Below are positions 1-13,836 of a stretch of DNA of 64,000 bases, in pieces. The position numbers and the translations under genes are program-made. Origin of the DNA: Kosakonia cowanii JCM 10956 = DSM 18146 (lineage in GTDB: Bacteria > Pseudomonadota > Gammaproteobacteria > Enterobacterales > Enterobacteriaceae); the NCBI RefSeq assembly GCF_001975225.1, contig NZ_CP019445.1, positions 1,612,001 to 1,676,000 of the forward strand, given 5' to 3'. The notes below the pieces were generated by a model. It did no database searches, had not been told where the DNA came from, and saw only the letters and a list, made by a program, of their open reading frames with translations. Numbering within the stretch: the first letter of the stretch is position 1; every line of letters begins with the position of its first letter.

Positions 1-2742
1 CGCGCGGATACGCTCGATATTACCTTCGACGCCACGGCAACGACGCTGGAAGAGACCATTAAAGCGCTGTGCGACAAAGCGGAAGCGATGGTGCGCGCCG
101 GTACCGTTCTGCTGGTGCTCTCCGATCGCAACATTGCCAAAAACCGCCTGCCGGTTCCGGCGCCAATGGCAGTTGGTGCGATTCAGGCATGCCTGGTGGA
201 TAAGAACCTGCGCTGCGACGCCAACATCATTGTTGAAACCGCCAGCGCCCGCGATCCGCACCACTTTGCGGTGCTGCTGGGCTTCGGCGCGACGGCGATC
301 TACCCCTACCTGGCGTATGAAACGCTGGCGAAGCTTATCGACAGCAAAGCGATTGAGAAAGATTACCGCACCGTGATGCTGAACTACCGCAACGGCATCA
401 ACAAAGGGCTGTACAAGATCATGTCCAAAATGGGCATCTCGACTATCGCCTCTTACCGCTGCTCAAAACTGTTTGAAGCGGTTGGCCTGCACGATGATGT
501 CACAGCGCTCTGCTTCCAGGGCGTGGTCAGCCGTATCGGCGGCGCCAGCTTCCCGGACTTCCAGCAGGATCTGCTGAACCTCTCCAAACGTGCCTGGCTG
601 GCGCGCAAACCGCTGGAGCAAGGCGGCTTGCTGAAGTACGTTCACGGTGGCGAATACCACGCTTACAACCCGGACGTGGTGCGCACGCTGCAAAAAGCGG
701 TTGAGAGCGGCGACTACAGCGACTATCAGCAGTACGCGAAGCTGGTTAACGAGCGTCCGGCGGCAACGCTGCGCGATCTGCTGGCCATTACGCCGGGCAG
801 TGACGCGGTAAGTCTTAACGACGTTGAACCGGCGACGGAGCTATTTAAACGCTTCGATACGGCGGCGATGTCTATCGGCGCGCTCAGCCCGGAAGCACAC
901 GAAGCGCTGGCGGAAGCGATGAACAGCCTCGGCGGCTTCTCCAACTCCGGCGAAGGCGGCGAAGATCCGGCGCGCTACGGCACCAACAAAGTGTCGCGTA
1001 TCAAGCAGGTCGCTTCAGGTCGCTTTGGCGTAACCCCAGCCTACCTGGTGAACGCCGATGTTATCCAGATTAAAGTGGCGCAGGGCGCGAAGCCGGGCGA
1101 AGGCGGTCAGTTGCCGGGTGATAAAGTGACCCCGTACATCGCCAAATTGCGTTACTCCGTGCCGGGCGTGACGCTGATTTCGCCGCCGCCGCACCACGAT
1201 ATCTACTCGATCGAGGATCTGGCGCAGCTGATTTTCGACCTGAAACAAGTCAACCCGAAGGCGCTGATCTCCGTCAAACTGGTTTCCGAACCGGGTGTCG
1301 GCACCATTGCGACCGGCGTGGCGAAAGCCTATGCCGATCTGATCACCATTGCCGGTTACGACGGCGGTACCGGCGCAAGCCCGCTCTCCTCCGTAAAATA
1401 CGCGGGCTGCCCGTGGGAGCTTGGTCTGGTGGAAACCCAGCAGGCGCTGGTGGCGAACGGTCTGCGTCATAAGATTCGCTTGCAGGTCGATGGCGGTCTG
1501 AAAACCGGCCAGGACATTATCAAAGCGGCGATTCTGGGTGCAGAGAGCTTCGGTTTCGGTACCGGCCCGATGGTGGCGCTGGGCTGTAAATACCTGCGTA
1601 TTTGTCACCTCAACAACTGCGCAACCGGTGTTGCAACCCAGGATGAGAAGCTGCGTAAGAATCACTACCACGGCCTGCCGTTCAAAGTGACCAACTACTT
1701 TGAATTTATCGCCCGTGAAACCCGCGAACTGATGGCGCAGCTGGGCGTGAAACGCCTGGTGGATCTGATTGGCCGCACCGACCTGCTGAAAGAGCTTGAT
1801 GGCTTTACCGCGCGTCAGCAGAAGCTGGATCTCTCCAAACTGCTGGAGACCGCTGAACCGCATGCCGGCAAAGCGCTCTACTGCACCGAGAGCAACCCGC
1901 CGTTCGACAATGGCGTGCTGAATGCCCAGCTGTTGCAGCAGGCGAAACCGTTTGTTGATGAGCGCCAGAGCAAAACCTTCTGGTTTGATATCCGCAACAC
2001 TGACCGCTCGGTTGGCGCGCTGCTCTCTGGTTATATCGCCCAGACGCATGGCGATCAGGGCCTGGCATCAGATCCGATTAAAGCCTACTTCAGCGGTACC
2101 GCAGGCCAAAGCTTCGGCGTCTGGAACGCGGGCGGCGTTGAGCTTTACCTCACCGGCGATGCCAACGACTATGTCGGTAAAGGCATGGCGGGCGGGTTGC
2201 TGGCGGTACGTCCTCCGGTCGGTTCGGCGTTCCGTAGCCACGAAGCGAGCATTATCGGTAACACCTGCCTGTATGGCGCAACCGGCGGTCGCCTGTATGC
2301 CGCAGGCCGCGCGGGCGAGCGTTTCGCCGTGCGTAACTCCGGTGCGATCACCGTGGTTGAAGGCATTGGTGATAACGGCTGTGAATATATGACGGGCGGT
2401 ATCGTCTGCGTACTCGGCAAAACCGGCGTCAACTTTGGCGCGGGCATGACCGGCGGCTTCGCCTACGTGCTGGATGAAGATGGTGAGTTCCGCAAGCGCG
2501 TGAACCCGGAGCTGGTGGAAGTGCTGAGCGTCGACGATCTGGCGATCCACGAAGAGCATCTGCGCGGGTTGATTACCGAGCATGTGCAGCATACCGGTTC
2601 GCAGCGCGGTGAAGAGATGCTGGCCAACTGGCCGACGTTTGCCGCCAAATTTGCCCTGGTTAAGCCGAAGTCCAGCGATGTGAAAGCGCTGTTGGGTCAC
2701 CGTAGTCGTAGCGCGGCAGAGTTGCGCGTGCAGGCGCAGTAA
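1..2742 (+). CDS. gltB: Glutamate synthase (NADPH) large subunit, C-terminal part
   Basis: The frame is open from base 1, so the gene starts upstream; 913 C-terminal residues of about 1,486 are visible. GltB transfers the glutamine amide nitrogen to 2-oxoglutarate in the GltBD complex. The FMN-binding synthase domain is present. The 3Fe-4S cluster cysteines show as C-x5-C-x4-C in [13 protein letters not shown] (about nt 1583-1620). The glycine-rich GXGXG-type C-terminal domain fills nt 2070-2500. The N-terminal amidotransferase domain lies outside the window. gltD follows after 9 bases, so the two are co-transcribed. Confidence 0.98.
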   Translation, partial: RADTLDITFDATATTLEETIKALCDKAEAMVRAGTVLLVLSDRNIAKNRLPVPAPMAVGAIQACLVDKNLRCDANIIVETASARDPHHFAVLLGFGATAIYPYLAYETLAKLIDSKAIEKDYRTVMLNYRNGINKGLYKIMSKMGISTIASYRCSKLFEAVGLHDDVTALCFQGVVSRIGGASFPDFQQDLLNLSKRAWLARKPLEQGGLLKYVHGGEYHAYNPDVVRTLQKAVESGDYSDYQQYAKLVNERPAATLRDLLAITPGSDAVSLNDVEPATELFKRFDTAAMSIGALSPEAHEALAEAMNSLGGFSNSGEGGEDPARYGTNKVSRIKQVASGRFGVTPAYLVNADVIQIKVAQGAKPGEGGQLPGDKVTPYIAKLRYSVPGVTLISPPPHHDIYSIEDLAQLIFDLKQVNPKALISVKLVSEPGVGTIATGVAKAYADLITIAGYDGGTGASPLSSVKYAGCPWELGLVETQQALVANGLRHKIRLQVDGGLKTGQDIIKAAILGAESFGFGTGPMVALGCKYLRICHLNNCATGVATQDEKLRKNHYHGLPFKVTNYFEFIARETRELMAQLGVKRLVDLIGRTDLLKELDGFTARQQKLDLSKLLETAEPHAGKALYCTESNPPFDNGVLNAQLLQQAKPFVDERQSKTFWFDIRNTDRSVGALLSGYIAQTHGDQGLASDPIKAYFSGTAGQSFGVWNAGGVELYLTGDANDYVGKGMAGGLLAVRPPVGSAFRSHEASIIGNTCLYGATGGRLYAAGRAGERFAVRNSGAITVVEGIGDNGCEYMTGGIVCVLGKTGVNFGAGMTGGFAYVLDEDGEFRKRVNPELVEVLSVDDLAIHEEHLRGLITEHVQHTGSQRGEEMLANWPTFAAKFALVKPKSSDVKALLGHRSRSAAELRVQAQ

Positions 2743-4170
<1,428 letters not shown>

Positions 4171-4190
4171 TCTTGCGAAAACGATGAAAA

Positions 4191-4212
4191 GGAGGCTACG
4201 GCCTCCTTTTTT
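4191..4212 (+). terminator. Intrinsic terminator after gltD
   Basis: Perfect stem GGAGGC-TACG-GCCTCC followed by six T residues, 20 bases after the gltD stop codon. It ends the gltBD transcript. Confidence 0.9.
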
Positions 4213-4227
4213 ATATTCTGCGGGCAA

Positions 4228-4252
4228 TAAAAAAGCAGAACCGGGGTTCTGC
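4228..4252 (-). terminator. Intrinsic terminator after sspB
   Basis: Stem GCAGAAC-CGGG-GTTCTGC flanked by A residues on its left side, which read as a T-tract on the minus strand. It lies 10 bases past the sspB stop. Ts on the right side mean it may also act on the plus strand as a back-up for gltD. Confidence 0.8.
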
Positions 4253-4262
4253 TTTTCTCAGG

Positions 4263-4766
4263 TTATTTCACCACACGCAGCGATGGACGCCCACCGCGCG
4301 GCGGCGGATCGTCATCCGGATCGTTATCCTGATCCACTGCATGATCGGGTTTATCACCGTCGATAACCGACATCACCGTCTCGTTCTCCTGCTCGGGCAT
4401 CTCACCATCATCGTTGAGACTGACGAGCTCTTCGTCGTAGGCGGTTTCTGGCTCAAACATGGTGCCGGCACCGTTTTCACGGGCATAAACGGCCAGTACG
4501 GCAGCCATCGGCACTTCTACCTGACGCGGCACACCGCCGAAACGCGCGTTGAAGCGCACTTCGTCGTTGCCCAGCTCCAGGTTGCCCACCGCACGCGGTG
4601 CGATGTTTAATACGATCTGGCCGTCACGCGCATACTCCATCGGCACGCGTACGCCCGGCAACGTCACATCAACAACCAGATGCGGCGTCAGCTGGTTATC
4701 CAGCAGCCATTCGTAAAAGGCCCGCAGTAAATACGGGCGGCGTGGAGACAGTTGCGACAAATCCAT
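4263..4766 (-). CDS. sspB: Stringent starvation protein B, ClpXP adaptor
   Basis: At 167 residues this is two longer than E. coli SspB. The folded N-terminal domain (MDLSQLSPRRPYLLRAFYEW...) binds ssrA-tagged proteins. An acidic, proline-rich linker (about residues 115-158) leads to the C-terminal LRVVK motif that docks on ClpX. The protein delivers tmRNA-tagged polypeptides and the RseA fragment to ClpXP. It starts 2 bases after the sspA stop, so the two form an operon. The linker differs in sequence from E. coli, as usual for this region. Confidence 0.97.
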   Translation of the reverse strand: MDLSQLSPRRPYLLRAFYEWLLDNQLTPHLVVDVTLPGVRVPMEYARDGQIVLNIAPRAVGNLELGNDEVRFNARFGGVPRQVEVPMAAVLAVYARENGAGTMFEPETAYDEELVSLNDDGEMPEQENETVMSVIDGDKPDHAVDQDNDPDDDPPPRGGRPSLRVVK

Positions 4767-4768
4767 GA

Positions 4769-5407
4769 TTAACCCCGACCAAGGCGCATTTCGCGCTCGG
4801 CTTCTGTCAGAGAGGCAAGGAAAGAATCACGTTCGAAGACGCGCGTCATGTACCCTTTCAGCTCTTTCGCGCCTGTGCCGCTCAGCTCGATGCCCAGTAC
4901 CGGCAGACGCCACAGCAGCGGCGCGAGGTAGCAGTCAACCAGGCTGAATTCGTCATTCAGGAAGTAAGGCTTCTGGGTAAACAGCGGGCCAATCGCCAGC
5001 AGCTCTTCACGCAGCTGTTTACGGGCGGCATCGGCCTGCGCACCGCTGTTGTTCTCGATGACGTTCATCAGCGAGTACCAGTCTTTCTCGATGCGGTGCA
5101 TGTAGAGACGGCTTTCACCGCGCGCCACCGGATAAACCGGCATTAATGGCGGGTGCGGAAAACGCTCGTCCAGATATTCCATAATGATGCGTGATTCCCA
5201 CAGGGTGAGTTCACGATCTACAAGTGTCGGTACGCTTTGACTCGGGTTGAGGTCAATCAGATCCTGAGGAGGATTATCCTTTTCCACGTGCTCAATTTCA
5301 AAGCTGACACCCTTCTCGGCCAGCACGATGCGGACCTGATGACTATAGATGTCCACAGGACCAGAAAACAGCGTCATTACCGAACGTTTGTTGGCAGCGA
5401 CAGCCAT
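4769..5407 (-). CDS. sspA: Stringent starvation protein A
   Basis: This 212-residue glutathione-S-transferase-fold protein binds RNA polymerase and supports stationary-phase and acid-stress expression, partly by limiting H-NS in E. coli. The thioredoxin-like N-terminal half (MTLFSGPVDIYSHQVRI, with the QSVPTLVD cis-proline loop) is followed by the all-helical GST C-terminal domain. The ATG has a good GGAGG leader a few bases upstream on the minus strand. Length and start match E. coli. Confidence 0.97.
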   Translation of the reverse strand: MAVAANKRSVMTLFSGPVDIYSHQVRIVLAEKGVSFEIEHVEKDNPPQDLIDLNPSQSVPTLVDRELTLWESRIIMEYLDERFPHPPLMPVYPVARGESRLYMHRIEKDWYSLMNVIENNSGAQADAARKQLREELLAIGPLFTQKPYFLNDEFSLVDCYLAPLLWRLPVLGIELSGTGAKELKGYMTRVFERDSFLASLTEAEREMRLGRG

Positions 5408-5657
5408 GAAAACCTCCAGGTATATTCAGAAATACTGCTACCGGACTTAATCGACCGGTCAGATGTTAGTTAGCTACCCGCGCGCACTGTCTCTCTTGTT
5501 CAAAAAACAAACAAAAAACGAACAATCCCAGCCATTTGGGCAGAAAATTGGATGATAGTTTACCAGATTTTGCGCGCTTTGTGGTGAGGGGATTCCGGAA
5601 ATGCTGAAAAAGAGGAGATAAGCGATTGATTGCTGTGGATAACACAATTTTTATCCA
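5408..5657 (-). promoter_or_regulatory. sspA upstream region
   Basis: This spacer lies between the sspA start and the rpsI terminator. It is A/T-rich with several AACAAAC-type repeats near 5,500-5,525, and it must hold the sspA promoter. I could not place a convincing -35/-10 pair. No gene is seen in it. Confidence 0.4.
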
Positions 5658-5686
5658 TAAAAAAACCCGGCTTGCACCGGGTTTTT
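5658..5686 (-). terminator. Intrinsic terminator after rpsI
   Basis: Stem AACCCGG-CTTGCA-CCGGGTT with A-run on the left (T-tract on the minus strand), 30 bases after the rpsI stop. The Ts on the right make it symmetrical. Confidence 0.88.
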
Positions 5687-5716
5687 CGCCAATCGTTCTG
5701 CCGAAGCAGAGGACAA

Positions 5717-6112
<396 letters not shown>

Positions 6113-6124
6113 CTATAATCCCGA

Positions 6125-6801
<677 letters not shown>

Positions 6802-7929
6802 TTACGGCATATGCTCGCGTTTCAGGTACTCCTCGCTCTGCATCTCCTGCAGGCGCGATAAACAGCGCTGAAACTCAAACTTAACCCGCTCGCCCTGATA
6901 AATCTCATGCAGCGGCGCGGCGGCGCTCACCACCAGCTTCACGTGGCGCTCATAAAATTCATCCACCAGCGCAATAAAGCGGCGCGCCTCGTTCTCCATC
7001 AGCCGGGTCATCACCGGCACCTCAAACAGCATCACGGTGTGGAAAAGGCGCGACAGGGCGATGTAATCATGCTGGCTGCGCGCATTAACACATAATGTAG
7101 CGAAAGAGACGGCTAAGGTTTGATTCTCCACGCCAAGCGTCGCCAGCGGTCGATGGTTAATCTCCAGCTCCGGCGCATGGCTGCGCGGTGCGCCCGCCAG
7201 CGCCAGCCACAGCTTATCCATCTGCTGCGCGGTCTCTTCACCAAGCGGCGACAGCCACAGATGCGCCTGGGTCAGCGTGCGTAAGCGGTAATCGATGCCG
7301 GCGTCGACATTCATTACATCGCAAAACTGCTTGATCGCCTCAATGGCGGGCAGAAAACGGGCGCGTTGCAGACCGTTGCGATAGAGCTCGTCCGGGGGAA
7401 TGTTCGATGTCGCCACCAGCGTAATGCCGCGCGCGAACAGCGCCTTCATTAATCCGCCAAGCAGCATCGCATCGGTGATATCGGAAACGAAAAATTCGTC
7501 AAAACAGAGGACGTCGGTTTGCGCCTTAAAACGGTCGGCGACAATCTCCAGCGGATCGCTCTGCCCTTGCAGCGAAGTTAACTCTTCATGCACACGCAGC
7601 ATAAAGCGGTGAAAGTGCAGACGCTGCTTACGCTCGCCCGGCAGGCTGTGATAGAAGAGATCCATCAGCCAGGTTTTGCCTCGCCCGACGCCGCCCCACA
7701 TATAGAGGCCGCGCACCGGTTCGCGCGATGCGCTGTCGCGTTTGCCCAGCAGTTTGCTGAATTTCGCCATCAGGCCTCCGCTCTGCTGTGCGGCGGGCTC
7801 CTGTTCGGCAATCAACTGTTGATAAATCGTATCCAGCCGGGTAACAGCTTCTTTTTGCACATCGTCCGGCTGATGGCTACCCTCTTTCAGGGCAGTAAGA
7901 TATCGCGATGTCGGGGAAAGGCTTTGCAT
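6802..7929 (-). CDS. zapE: Cell division protein ZapE (AFG1-like ATPase)
   Basis: This 375-residue P-loop ATPase associates with the constricting Z ring and is needed for division under low oxygen or heat in E. coli. Walker A is GGVGRGKTW (about residue 75) and Walker B is VLCFDEFFVSD. The start at 7929 (MQSLSPTSRYL) matches the family; a 13-residue upstream extension is not supported. It is divergent from zapG, which also acts at the envelope and division site. Confidence 0.95.
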   Translation of the reverse strand: MQSLSPTSRYLTALKEGSHQPDDVQKEAVTRLDTIYQQLIAEQEPAAQQSGGLMAKFSKLLGKRDSASREPVRGLYMWGGVGRGKTWLMDLFYHSLPGERKQRLHFHRFMLRVHEELTSLQGQSDPLEIVADRFKAQTDVLCFDEFFVSDITDAMLLGGLMKALFARGITLVATSNIPPDELYRNGLQRARFLPAIEAIKQFCDVMNVDAGIDYRLRTLTQAHLWLSPLGEETAQQMDKLWLALAGAPRSHAPELEINHRPLATLGVENQTLAVSFATLCVNARSQHDYIALSRLFHTVMLFEVPVMTRLMENEARRFIALVDEFYERHVKLVVSAAAPLHEIYQGERVKFEFQRCLSRLQEMQSEEYLKREHMP

Positions 7930-8118
7930 GGTGTTATTGTTGTTCCTTGAAAATCGATCCGCCCCCACAGGGTTGACGAAAAAAAGGCCGCTCTACACTA
8001 CGCGATGCAGCGTCAGGATTCCACTTCTGCACCTTTAGCGGTTATAGTGGCACTCTCCGGCGCAGGCAAGAAGCTTGCAGCCCACCCCCTACGGAATCGA
8101 ACAACAATGGGAGAAGTC
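7930..8118 (+). promoter_or_regulatory. zapE/zapG divergent promoter region
   Basis: The segment drives zapE leftward and zapG rightward. For zapG, TTGACG (7973-7978) and TACACT (7994-7999) form a possible -35/-10 pair with a short 15-base spacer. An alternative -10, TATAGT, lies at 8043-8048. Neither is proven. No promoter for zapE was recognised. Confidence 0.4.
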
Positions 8119-8517
8119 ATGACCTGGGAATACGCGCTAATTGGGTTAGTTGTCGGCATTATTATTGGTGCCGTGGGCATGCGTTTCGGAAACCGGAAAT
8201 TGCGTCAACAGCAGGCCTTGCAGTATGAACTGGAAAAAAACAAAGCAGATCTGGAAGAGTACCGCGAAGAGCTGGTGAGCCACTTTGCCCGCAGCGCTGA
8301 ACTTCTGGACAACATGGCGGACGACTATCGTCAGCTCTATCAGCATATGGCGAAGAGCTCCTCCAGCCTGCTGCCGGAAATGTCTGCGGAAGAGAATCCC
8401 TTCCGCAACCGTCTGTCAGAGTCTGAAGCGAACAACGATCAGGCCCCGGTACAGATCCCGCGTGACTACTCTGAAGGCGCATCGGGTCTGCTGCGCGGTC
8501 GCGCCAATCGCAAATAA
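8119..8517 (+). CDS. zapG: Cell envelope/division protein ZapG (YhcB, DUF1043)
   Basis: This 132-residue inner-membrane protein has one N-terminal transmembrane helix (YALIGLVVGIIIGAVGMRF). A cytoplasmic coiled coil follows (about residues 25-85), then a disordered tail. It links division, cell-wall synthesis and envelope growth in E. coli. The start is set at MTWEYAL, which has GGGAGAAG five bases upstream and gives the family length. The longer upstream frame is not coding. Nearly identical to E. coli through the coiled coil. Confidence 0.95.
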   Translation: MTWEYALIGLVVGIIIGAVGMRFGNRKLRQQQALQYELEKNKADLEEYREELVSHFARSAELLDNMADDYRQLYQHMAKSSSSLLPEMSAEENPFRNRLSESEANNDQAPVQIPRDYSEGASGLLRGRANRK

Positions 8518-8540
8518 GGCATCTCACTCTCCTTATTTAT

Positions 8541-8563
8541 ACGGGCGCGTCCCCCGCGCCCGT
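8541..8563 (+). terminator. Stem-loop after zapG
   Basis: A perfect nine-base-pair GC-rich stem (ACGGGCGCG / CGCGCCCGT) with a TCCCC loop lies 23 bases after zapG. There is no T-tract, so it may act as an RNA 3' stabiliser or a weak terminator. Confidence 0.55.
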
Positions 8564-8688
8564 CGCAACTTCCCCATTCCAGCTATCATTTAGTCATTCT
8601 TCGCATTGTTACCCGGTTGAAATTTCAATAACATCACTCTGTTTTGGGCATCAATCCTTCCACTTCAGGTTACTGAGAGCCAGCATCG

Positions 8689-10059
8689 ATGAAGAAACAA
8701 ACCCAGCTGTTGAGTGCAATCGCGTTAAGTGTCGGCTTATCTCTCTCGGCACCGTTGGCAACGGCGGCGATGCCGTCACAGGTGCCTGGCCAGGGGGCGT
8801 TACCCAGTCTTGCGCCGGTTCTTGAAAAAGTGCTTCCCGCCGTGGTCAGCGTGCAGGTTGAAGGCACGGCAGTCCAGGGCCAGAAGGTCCCGGAAGAGCT
8901 AAAAAAATTCTTCGGTGAAGAAGCGCCTGACCAGCCGCAACAGCCGCAGCCGTTTGAAGGGCTGGGCTCCGGGGTGATTATTGATGCCGCAAAGGGCTAC
9001 GTCCTGACCAATAATCACGTCATCAACCAGGCGCAAAAAATCAGCGTGCAGCTTAATGATGGCCGTGAATTCGACGCCAAACTGATCGGCGGCGATGACC
9101 AGAGCGACATCGCACTGCTACAGCTACAAAACCCCAGCAACCTGACGCAAATCGCCATTGCGGACTCCGATAAGCTGCGCGTCGGTGACTTTGTCGTCGC
9201 AGTTGGTAACCCGTTTGGCCTCGGGCAGACCGCAACGTCCGGGATTGTCTCGGCGCTCGGTCGCAGCGGCCTTAACCTCGAAGGTCTGGAGAACTTTATC
9301 CAGACCGATGCCTCGATTAACCGCGGCAACTCCGGCGGCGCGCTGCTCAATCTTAACGGTGAGCTGATCGGCATTAATACCGCCATTCTCGCCCCCGGCG
9401 GCGGCAGCGTCGGCATCGGTTTTGCTATCCCCAGCAATATGGCGCAAACCCTCTCCCACCAGCTGATTCAGTTTGGTGAGATTAAGCGCGGCCTGCTCGG
9501 CATTAAAGGCACGGAGATGAGCGCCGATATCGCCAAAGCCTTTAACCTGAATGTGCAGCGCGGGGCGTTTGTCAGCGAAGTGCTGCCCAACTCCGGCTCG
9601 GCGAAAGCGGGAATTAAATCCGGGGATGTGATTGTCAGCCTCAACGGTAAGGCCCTGAACAGCTTCGCGGAGCTGCGCTCGCGCATCGCCACCACTGAAC
9701 CGGGCGCGAAAGTGAAGCTTGGGCTGCTGCGAGACGGTAAACCACTTGACGTTGAAGTGACGCTGGATAAGAGCACCTCCGCTTCCGCCAGCGCAGAGCT
9801 GATCTCCCCGGCATTGCAGGGCGCAGAGTTGAGCGACGGGCAGCTGAAGGATGGCACCAAAGGCATCCGGGTCGGTGAAGTTGAGAAAGGCAGTTCGGCG
9901 GCACAGGCCGGCTTGCATAAAGATGATGTGATCATCGGCGTTAACCGCGCCCGCGTGCAGTCCATCGCCGAAATGCGCAAAGTGCTGGAGACCAAGCCGT
10001 CGATAATGGCGCTGCACATTGTGCGGGGTAACGACAGCATCTATCTGCTGCTGCGTTAA
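8689..10059 (+). CDS. degQ: Periplasmic serine endoprotease DegQ
   Basis: This 456-residue HtrA-family protease degrades and refolds misfolded periplasmic proteins. A Sec signal peptide ends near residue 27 (APLATAA). The catalytic triad is His110 (TNNHVI), Asp140 (QSDIAL) and Ser215 (RGNSGGAL). Two PDZ domains follow (about 260-350 and 370-450), each beginning with the RG-A-V or G-V ligand loop and the GSAKAG / SSAAQAG turns. One more residue than the 455 of E. coli. degS lies 91 bases downstream. Confidence 0.97.
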   Translation: MKKQTQLLSAIALSVGLSLSAPLATAAMPSQVPGQGALPSLAPVLEKVLPAVVSVQVEGTAVQGQKVPEELKKFFGEEAPDQPQQPQPFEGLGSGVIIDAAKGYVLTNNHVINQAQKISVQLNDGREFDAKLIGGDDQSDIALLQLQNPSNLTQIAIADSDKLRVGDFVVAVGNPFGLGQTATSGIVSALGRSGLNLEGLENFIQTDASINRGNSGGALLNLNGELIGINTAILAPGGGSVGIGFAIPSNMAQTLSHQLIQFGEIKRGLLGIKGTEMSADIAKAFNLNVQRGAFVSEVLPNSGSAKAGIKSGDVIVSLNGKALNSFAELRSRIATTEPGAKVKLGLLRDGKPLDVEVTLDKSTSASASAELISPALQGAELSDGQLKDGTKGIRVGEVEKGSSAAQAGLHKDDVIIGVNRARVQSIAEMRKVLETKPSIMALHIVRGNDSIYLLLR

Positions 10060-10072
10060 CCCTTTCCTCGTC

Positions 10073-10101
10073 CGGGCATCACCGCTGCGTGTGATGTCCG
10101 G
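10073..10101 (+). repeat. Inverted repeat between degQ and degS
   Basis: CCGGGCATCAC pairs with GTGATGTCCGG around a short loop. It resembles an enterobacterial REP/BIME-like stem, with no T-tract. It may stabilise the degQ message or attenuate read-through into degS. Confidence 0.5.
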
Positions 10102-10150
10102 ATAACTCATGGTATGCTGCTGCGGTCCTTCTTTTAACGACTATCCCATC

Positions 10151-11218
10151 ATGTATGTGAAGCTTTTACGTTCGATTGCAATCGGTGTTGTCGTCGGTGG
10201 CCTGATCATCGCCGCCATGCCGTCGCTACGTCAGAATAACCCGCTCGCGACGCATCAGTTAGACAGCGCCGATGAGACGCCTGCGTCCTATAACCCGGCC
10301 GTGCGCCGCGCCGCGCCCGCAGTGGTCAACGTCTATAACCGTAGCCTGAACAGCTCCACGCACGATCGCCTCGAAATCCGCACCCTCGGCTCCGGCGTCA
10401 TCATGGATCAGCGCGGCTATATCATCACCAACAAGCATGTGATTAACGATGCGGATCAGATTATCGTCGCCCTGCAGGATGGACGCGTCTTTGAAGCCTT
10501 ACTGGTTGGCTCAGATAGCCTGACAGACCTGGCGGTGCTGAAGGTGAACGCTAATTCCGGCCTGCCGGTGATCCCGATCAATGCCAAGCGCACGCCGCAT
10601 ATTGGCGATGTGGTGCTGGCGATCGGCAACCCCTATAACCTCGGGCAGACCATCACCCAGGGGATTATCAGCGCCACCGGGCGTATCGGCCTCAACCCCA
10701 GCGGGCGGCAAAACTTCCTGCAAACCGATGCCTCCATCAACCACGGCAACTCCGGCGGCGCGCTGGTCAACTCGCTGGGCGAGTTAATGGGCATCAATAC
10801 CCTGTCGTTTGATAAGAGTAACGACGGCGAGACGCCGGAGGGGATTGGTTTCGCCATTCCGTTCCAGCTGGCGACAAAAATTATGGATAAGCTGATTCGC
10901 GACGGGCGGGTGATCCGCGGTTATATCGGGATCGGTGGACGCGAGATTGCCCCGCTGCACGCTCAGGGCACCGGCATCGATCCGATTCAGGGGATTGTGG
11001 TTAATGAAGTGTCGCCAGACGGCCCGGCGGCGCGGGCAGGTATTCAGGTCAACGACGTGATCACCTCGGTGAACGGCAAGCCGGCGGTATCCGCGCTTGA
11101 AACCATGGACCAGGTAGCAGAGATCCGCCCCGGTTCAGAGATCCCGGTTGAAGTGATGCGTGACGACAAAAAGCTGACGCTGCACGTCACGATTCAGGAG
11201 TACCCGGCCACCAACTGA
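10151..11218 (+). CDS. degS: Site-1 protease DegS, sigma-E stress sensor
   Basis: This 355-residue membrane-anchored HtrA protease cleaves RseA when C-termini of unfolded porins bind its PDZ domain, starting the sigma-E response. One N-terminal helix (residues 5-24) anchors it. The triad is His96 (TNKHVI), Asp126 (SLTDLAV) and Ser201 (GNSGGAL). A single PDZ domain follows from about residue 255. The start at MYVKLL gives exactly the E. coli length; the frame opens 14 codons earlier without support. Confidence 0.97.
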   Translation: MYVKLLRSIAIGVVVGGLIIAAMPSLRQNNPLATHQLDSADETPASYNPAVRRAAPAVVNVYNRSLNSSTHDRLEIRTLGSGVIMDQRGYIITNKHVINDADQIIVALQDGRVFEALLVGSDSLTDLAVLKVNANSGLPVIPINAKRTPHIGDVVLAIGNPYNLGQTITQGIISATGRIGLNPSGRQNFLQTDASINHGNSGGALVNSLGELMGINTLSFDKSNDGETPEGIGFAIPFQLATKIMDKLIRDGRVIRGYIGIGGREIAPLHAQGTGIDPIQGIVVNEVSPDGPAARAGIQVNDVITSVNGKPAVSALETMDQVAEIRPGSEIPVEVMRDDKKLTLHVTIQEYPATN

Positions 11219-11223
11219 CGGCC

Positions 11224-11253
11224 ATAAAAAAACCGGAGCACAGGCTCCGGTTT
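11224..11253. terminator. Bidirectional terminator between degS and mdh
   Basis: Stem AACCGGAGC-ACAG-GCTCCGGTT with As on the left and Ts on the right serves the convergent genes degS (plus) and mdh (minus). Confidence 0.88.
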
Positions 11254-11269
11254 CTCATCTCAGCCGCGC

Positions 11270-13091
<1,822 letters not shown>

Positions 13092-13470
13092 CCGCGCATT
13101 CCCCTCGGTTCCCGCTGAGGGGGAATGTTCGGCATTTCTCCCCTTTCAGGCAACTTTTCACCCCATATCATTTAACAAATAGTGCGATTTTTCGTTTCAT
13201 TACCCTGCCGCAGCCGATAGCACCGCACAAAAAATCAAAGCAATCTATCTCGCTGATTTTATTAATCCTCGTTAACTAATTCTTCGACTTAAGCAAAATT
13301 TTTATGCCGACAGGTTATAAAAAGCGCCGTGCGTTATATGTATTCGGCGCAGTTATAATTAGCTTGGTATTAATTATTCGCGTGATTAGTGTATACTTGA
13401 TTTCGTGATGGGGGTCACAAAACGAGCCCCTGGAAAAATTCGAAGAAAAGAATACGACGAGGTAAGCATT
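13092..13470 (+). promoter_or_regulatory. argR-yhcN intergenic region
   Basis: About 380 bases without a gene. A stem-loop of ATTCCCCTCGG / CTGAGGGGGAAT type at about 13,097-13,125 follows argR and may end its transcript, though it lacks a T-tract. A second inverted repeat, GCGCCG (13324-13329) / CGGCGC (13345-13350), and a TATACT -10-like hexamer at 13392-13397 precede yhcN. Confidence 0.45.
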
Positions 13471-13734
13471 ATGAATATCAAATCATCTATCGCAACTATG
13501 GGTATCCTCTCAGCACTCTCATTCGGCGCCTTTGCCGCTGACATGATCAATGCAGACCAGGCGCAAGACCGCCAGTCTCTGGGTACCGTCTCCGTCGGCG
13601 CCATCGCCTCTTCACCGATGGACATGAACGCGCAGCTGAGCAAAAAAGCGGAAGAGCAGGGTGCATCCTCCTACCGCATCATTGAAGCGCACAGCGGTGA
13701 CCGCTGGCACGCGACGGCAGAACTCTACAAATAA
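13471..13734 (+). CDS. yhcN: YhcN family periplasmic stress protein (DUF1471)
   Basis: This 87-residue protein has a signal peptide (MNIKSSIATMGILSALSFGAFAA) and one small YhcN domain ending YRIIEAHSGDRWHATAELYK. E. coli YhcN has the same length and is induced by acid and peroxide, with a role in biofilm. The start at 13471 follows a GAGGTAAGC leader. A frame extending 22 codons upstream is unlikely because it would put residues before the signal peptide. A paralogue follows. Confidence 0.92.
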   Translation: MNIKSSIATMGILSALSFGAFAADMINADQAQDRQSLGTVSVGAIASSPMDMNAQLSKKAEEQGASSYRIIEAHSGDRWHATAELYK

Positions 13735-13836
13735 GTTTTACCCCAAACCCTATGAATTAATCGCTCAACGGCACCAGGCATAAGAAAAGACGTTTAACCC
13801 TTCTCGCCGTTGAGTCTCTCTTACGGAGAACACAGT

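Noticed and set aside
1015..2049. A 344-codon minus-strand open frame inside gltB
   Set aside because: Antisense shadow of a conserved gltB domain with no ribosome site or family likeness.
9124..10110. A 328-codon minus-strand open frame over degQ
   Set aside because: Antisense to the degQ protease and PDZ coding sequence; no supporting feature.
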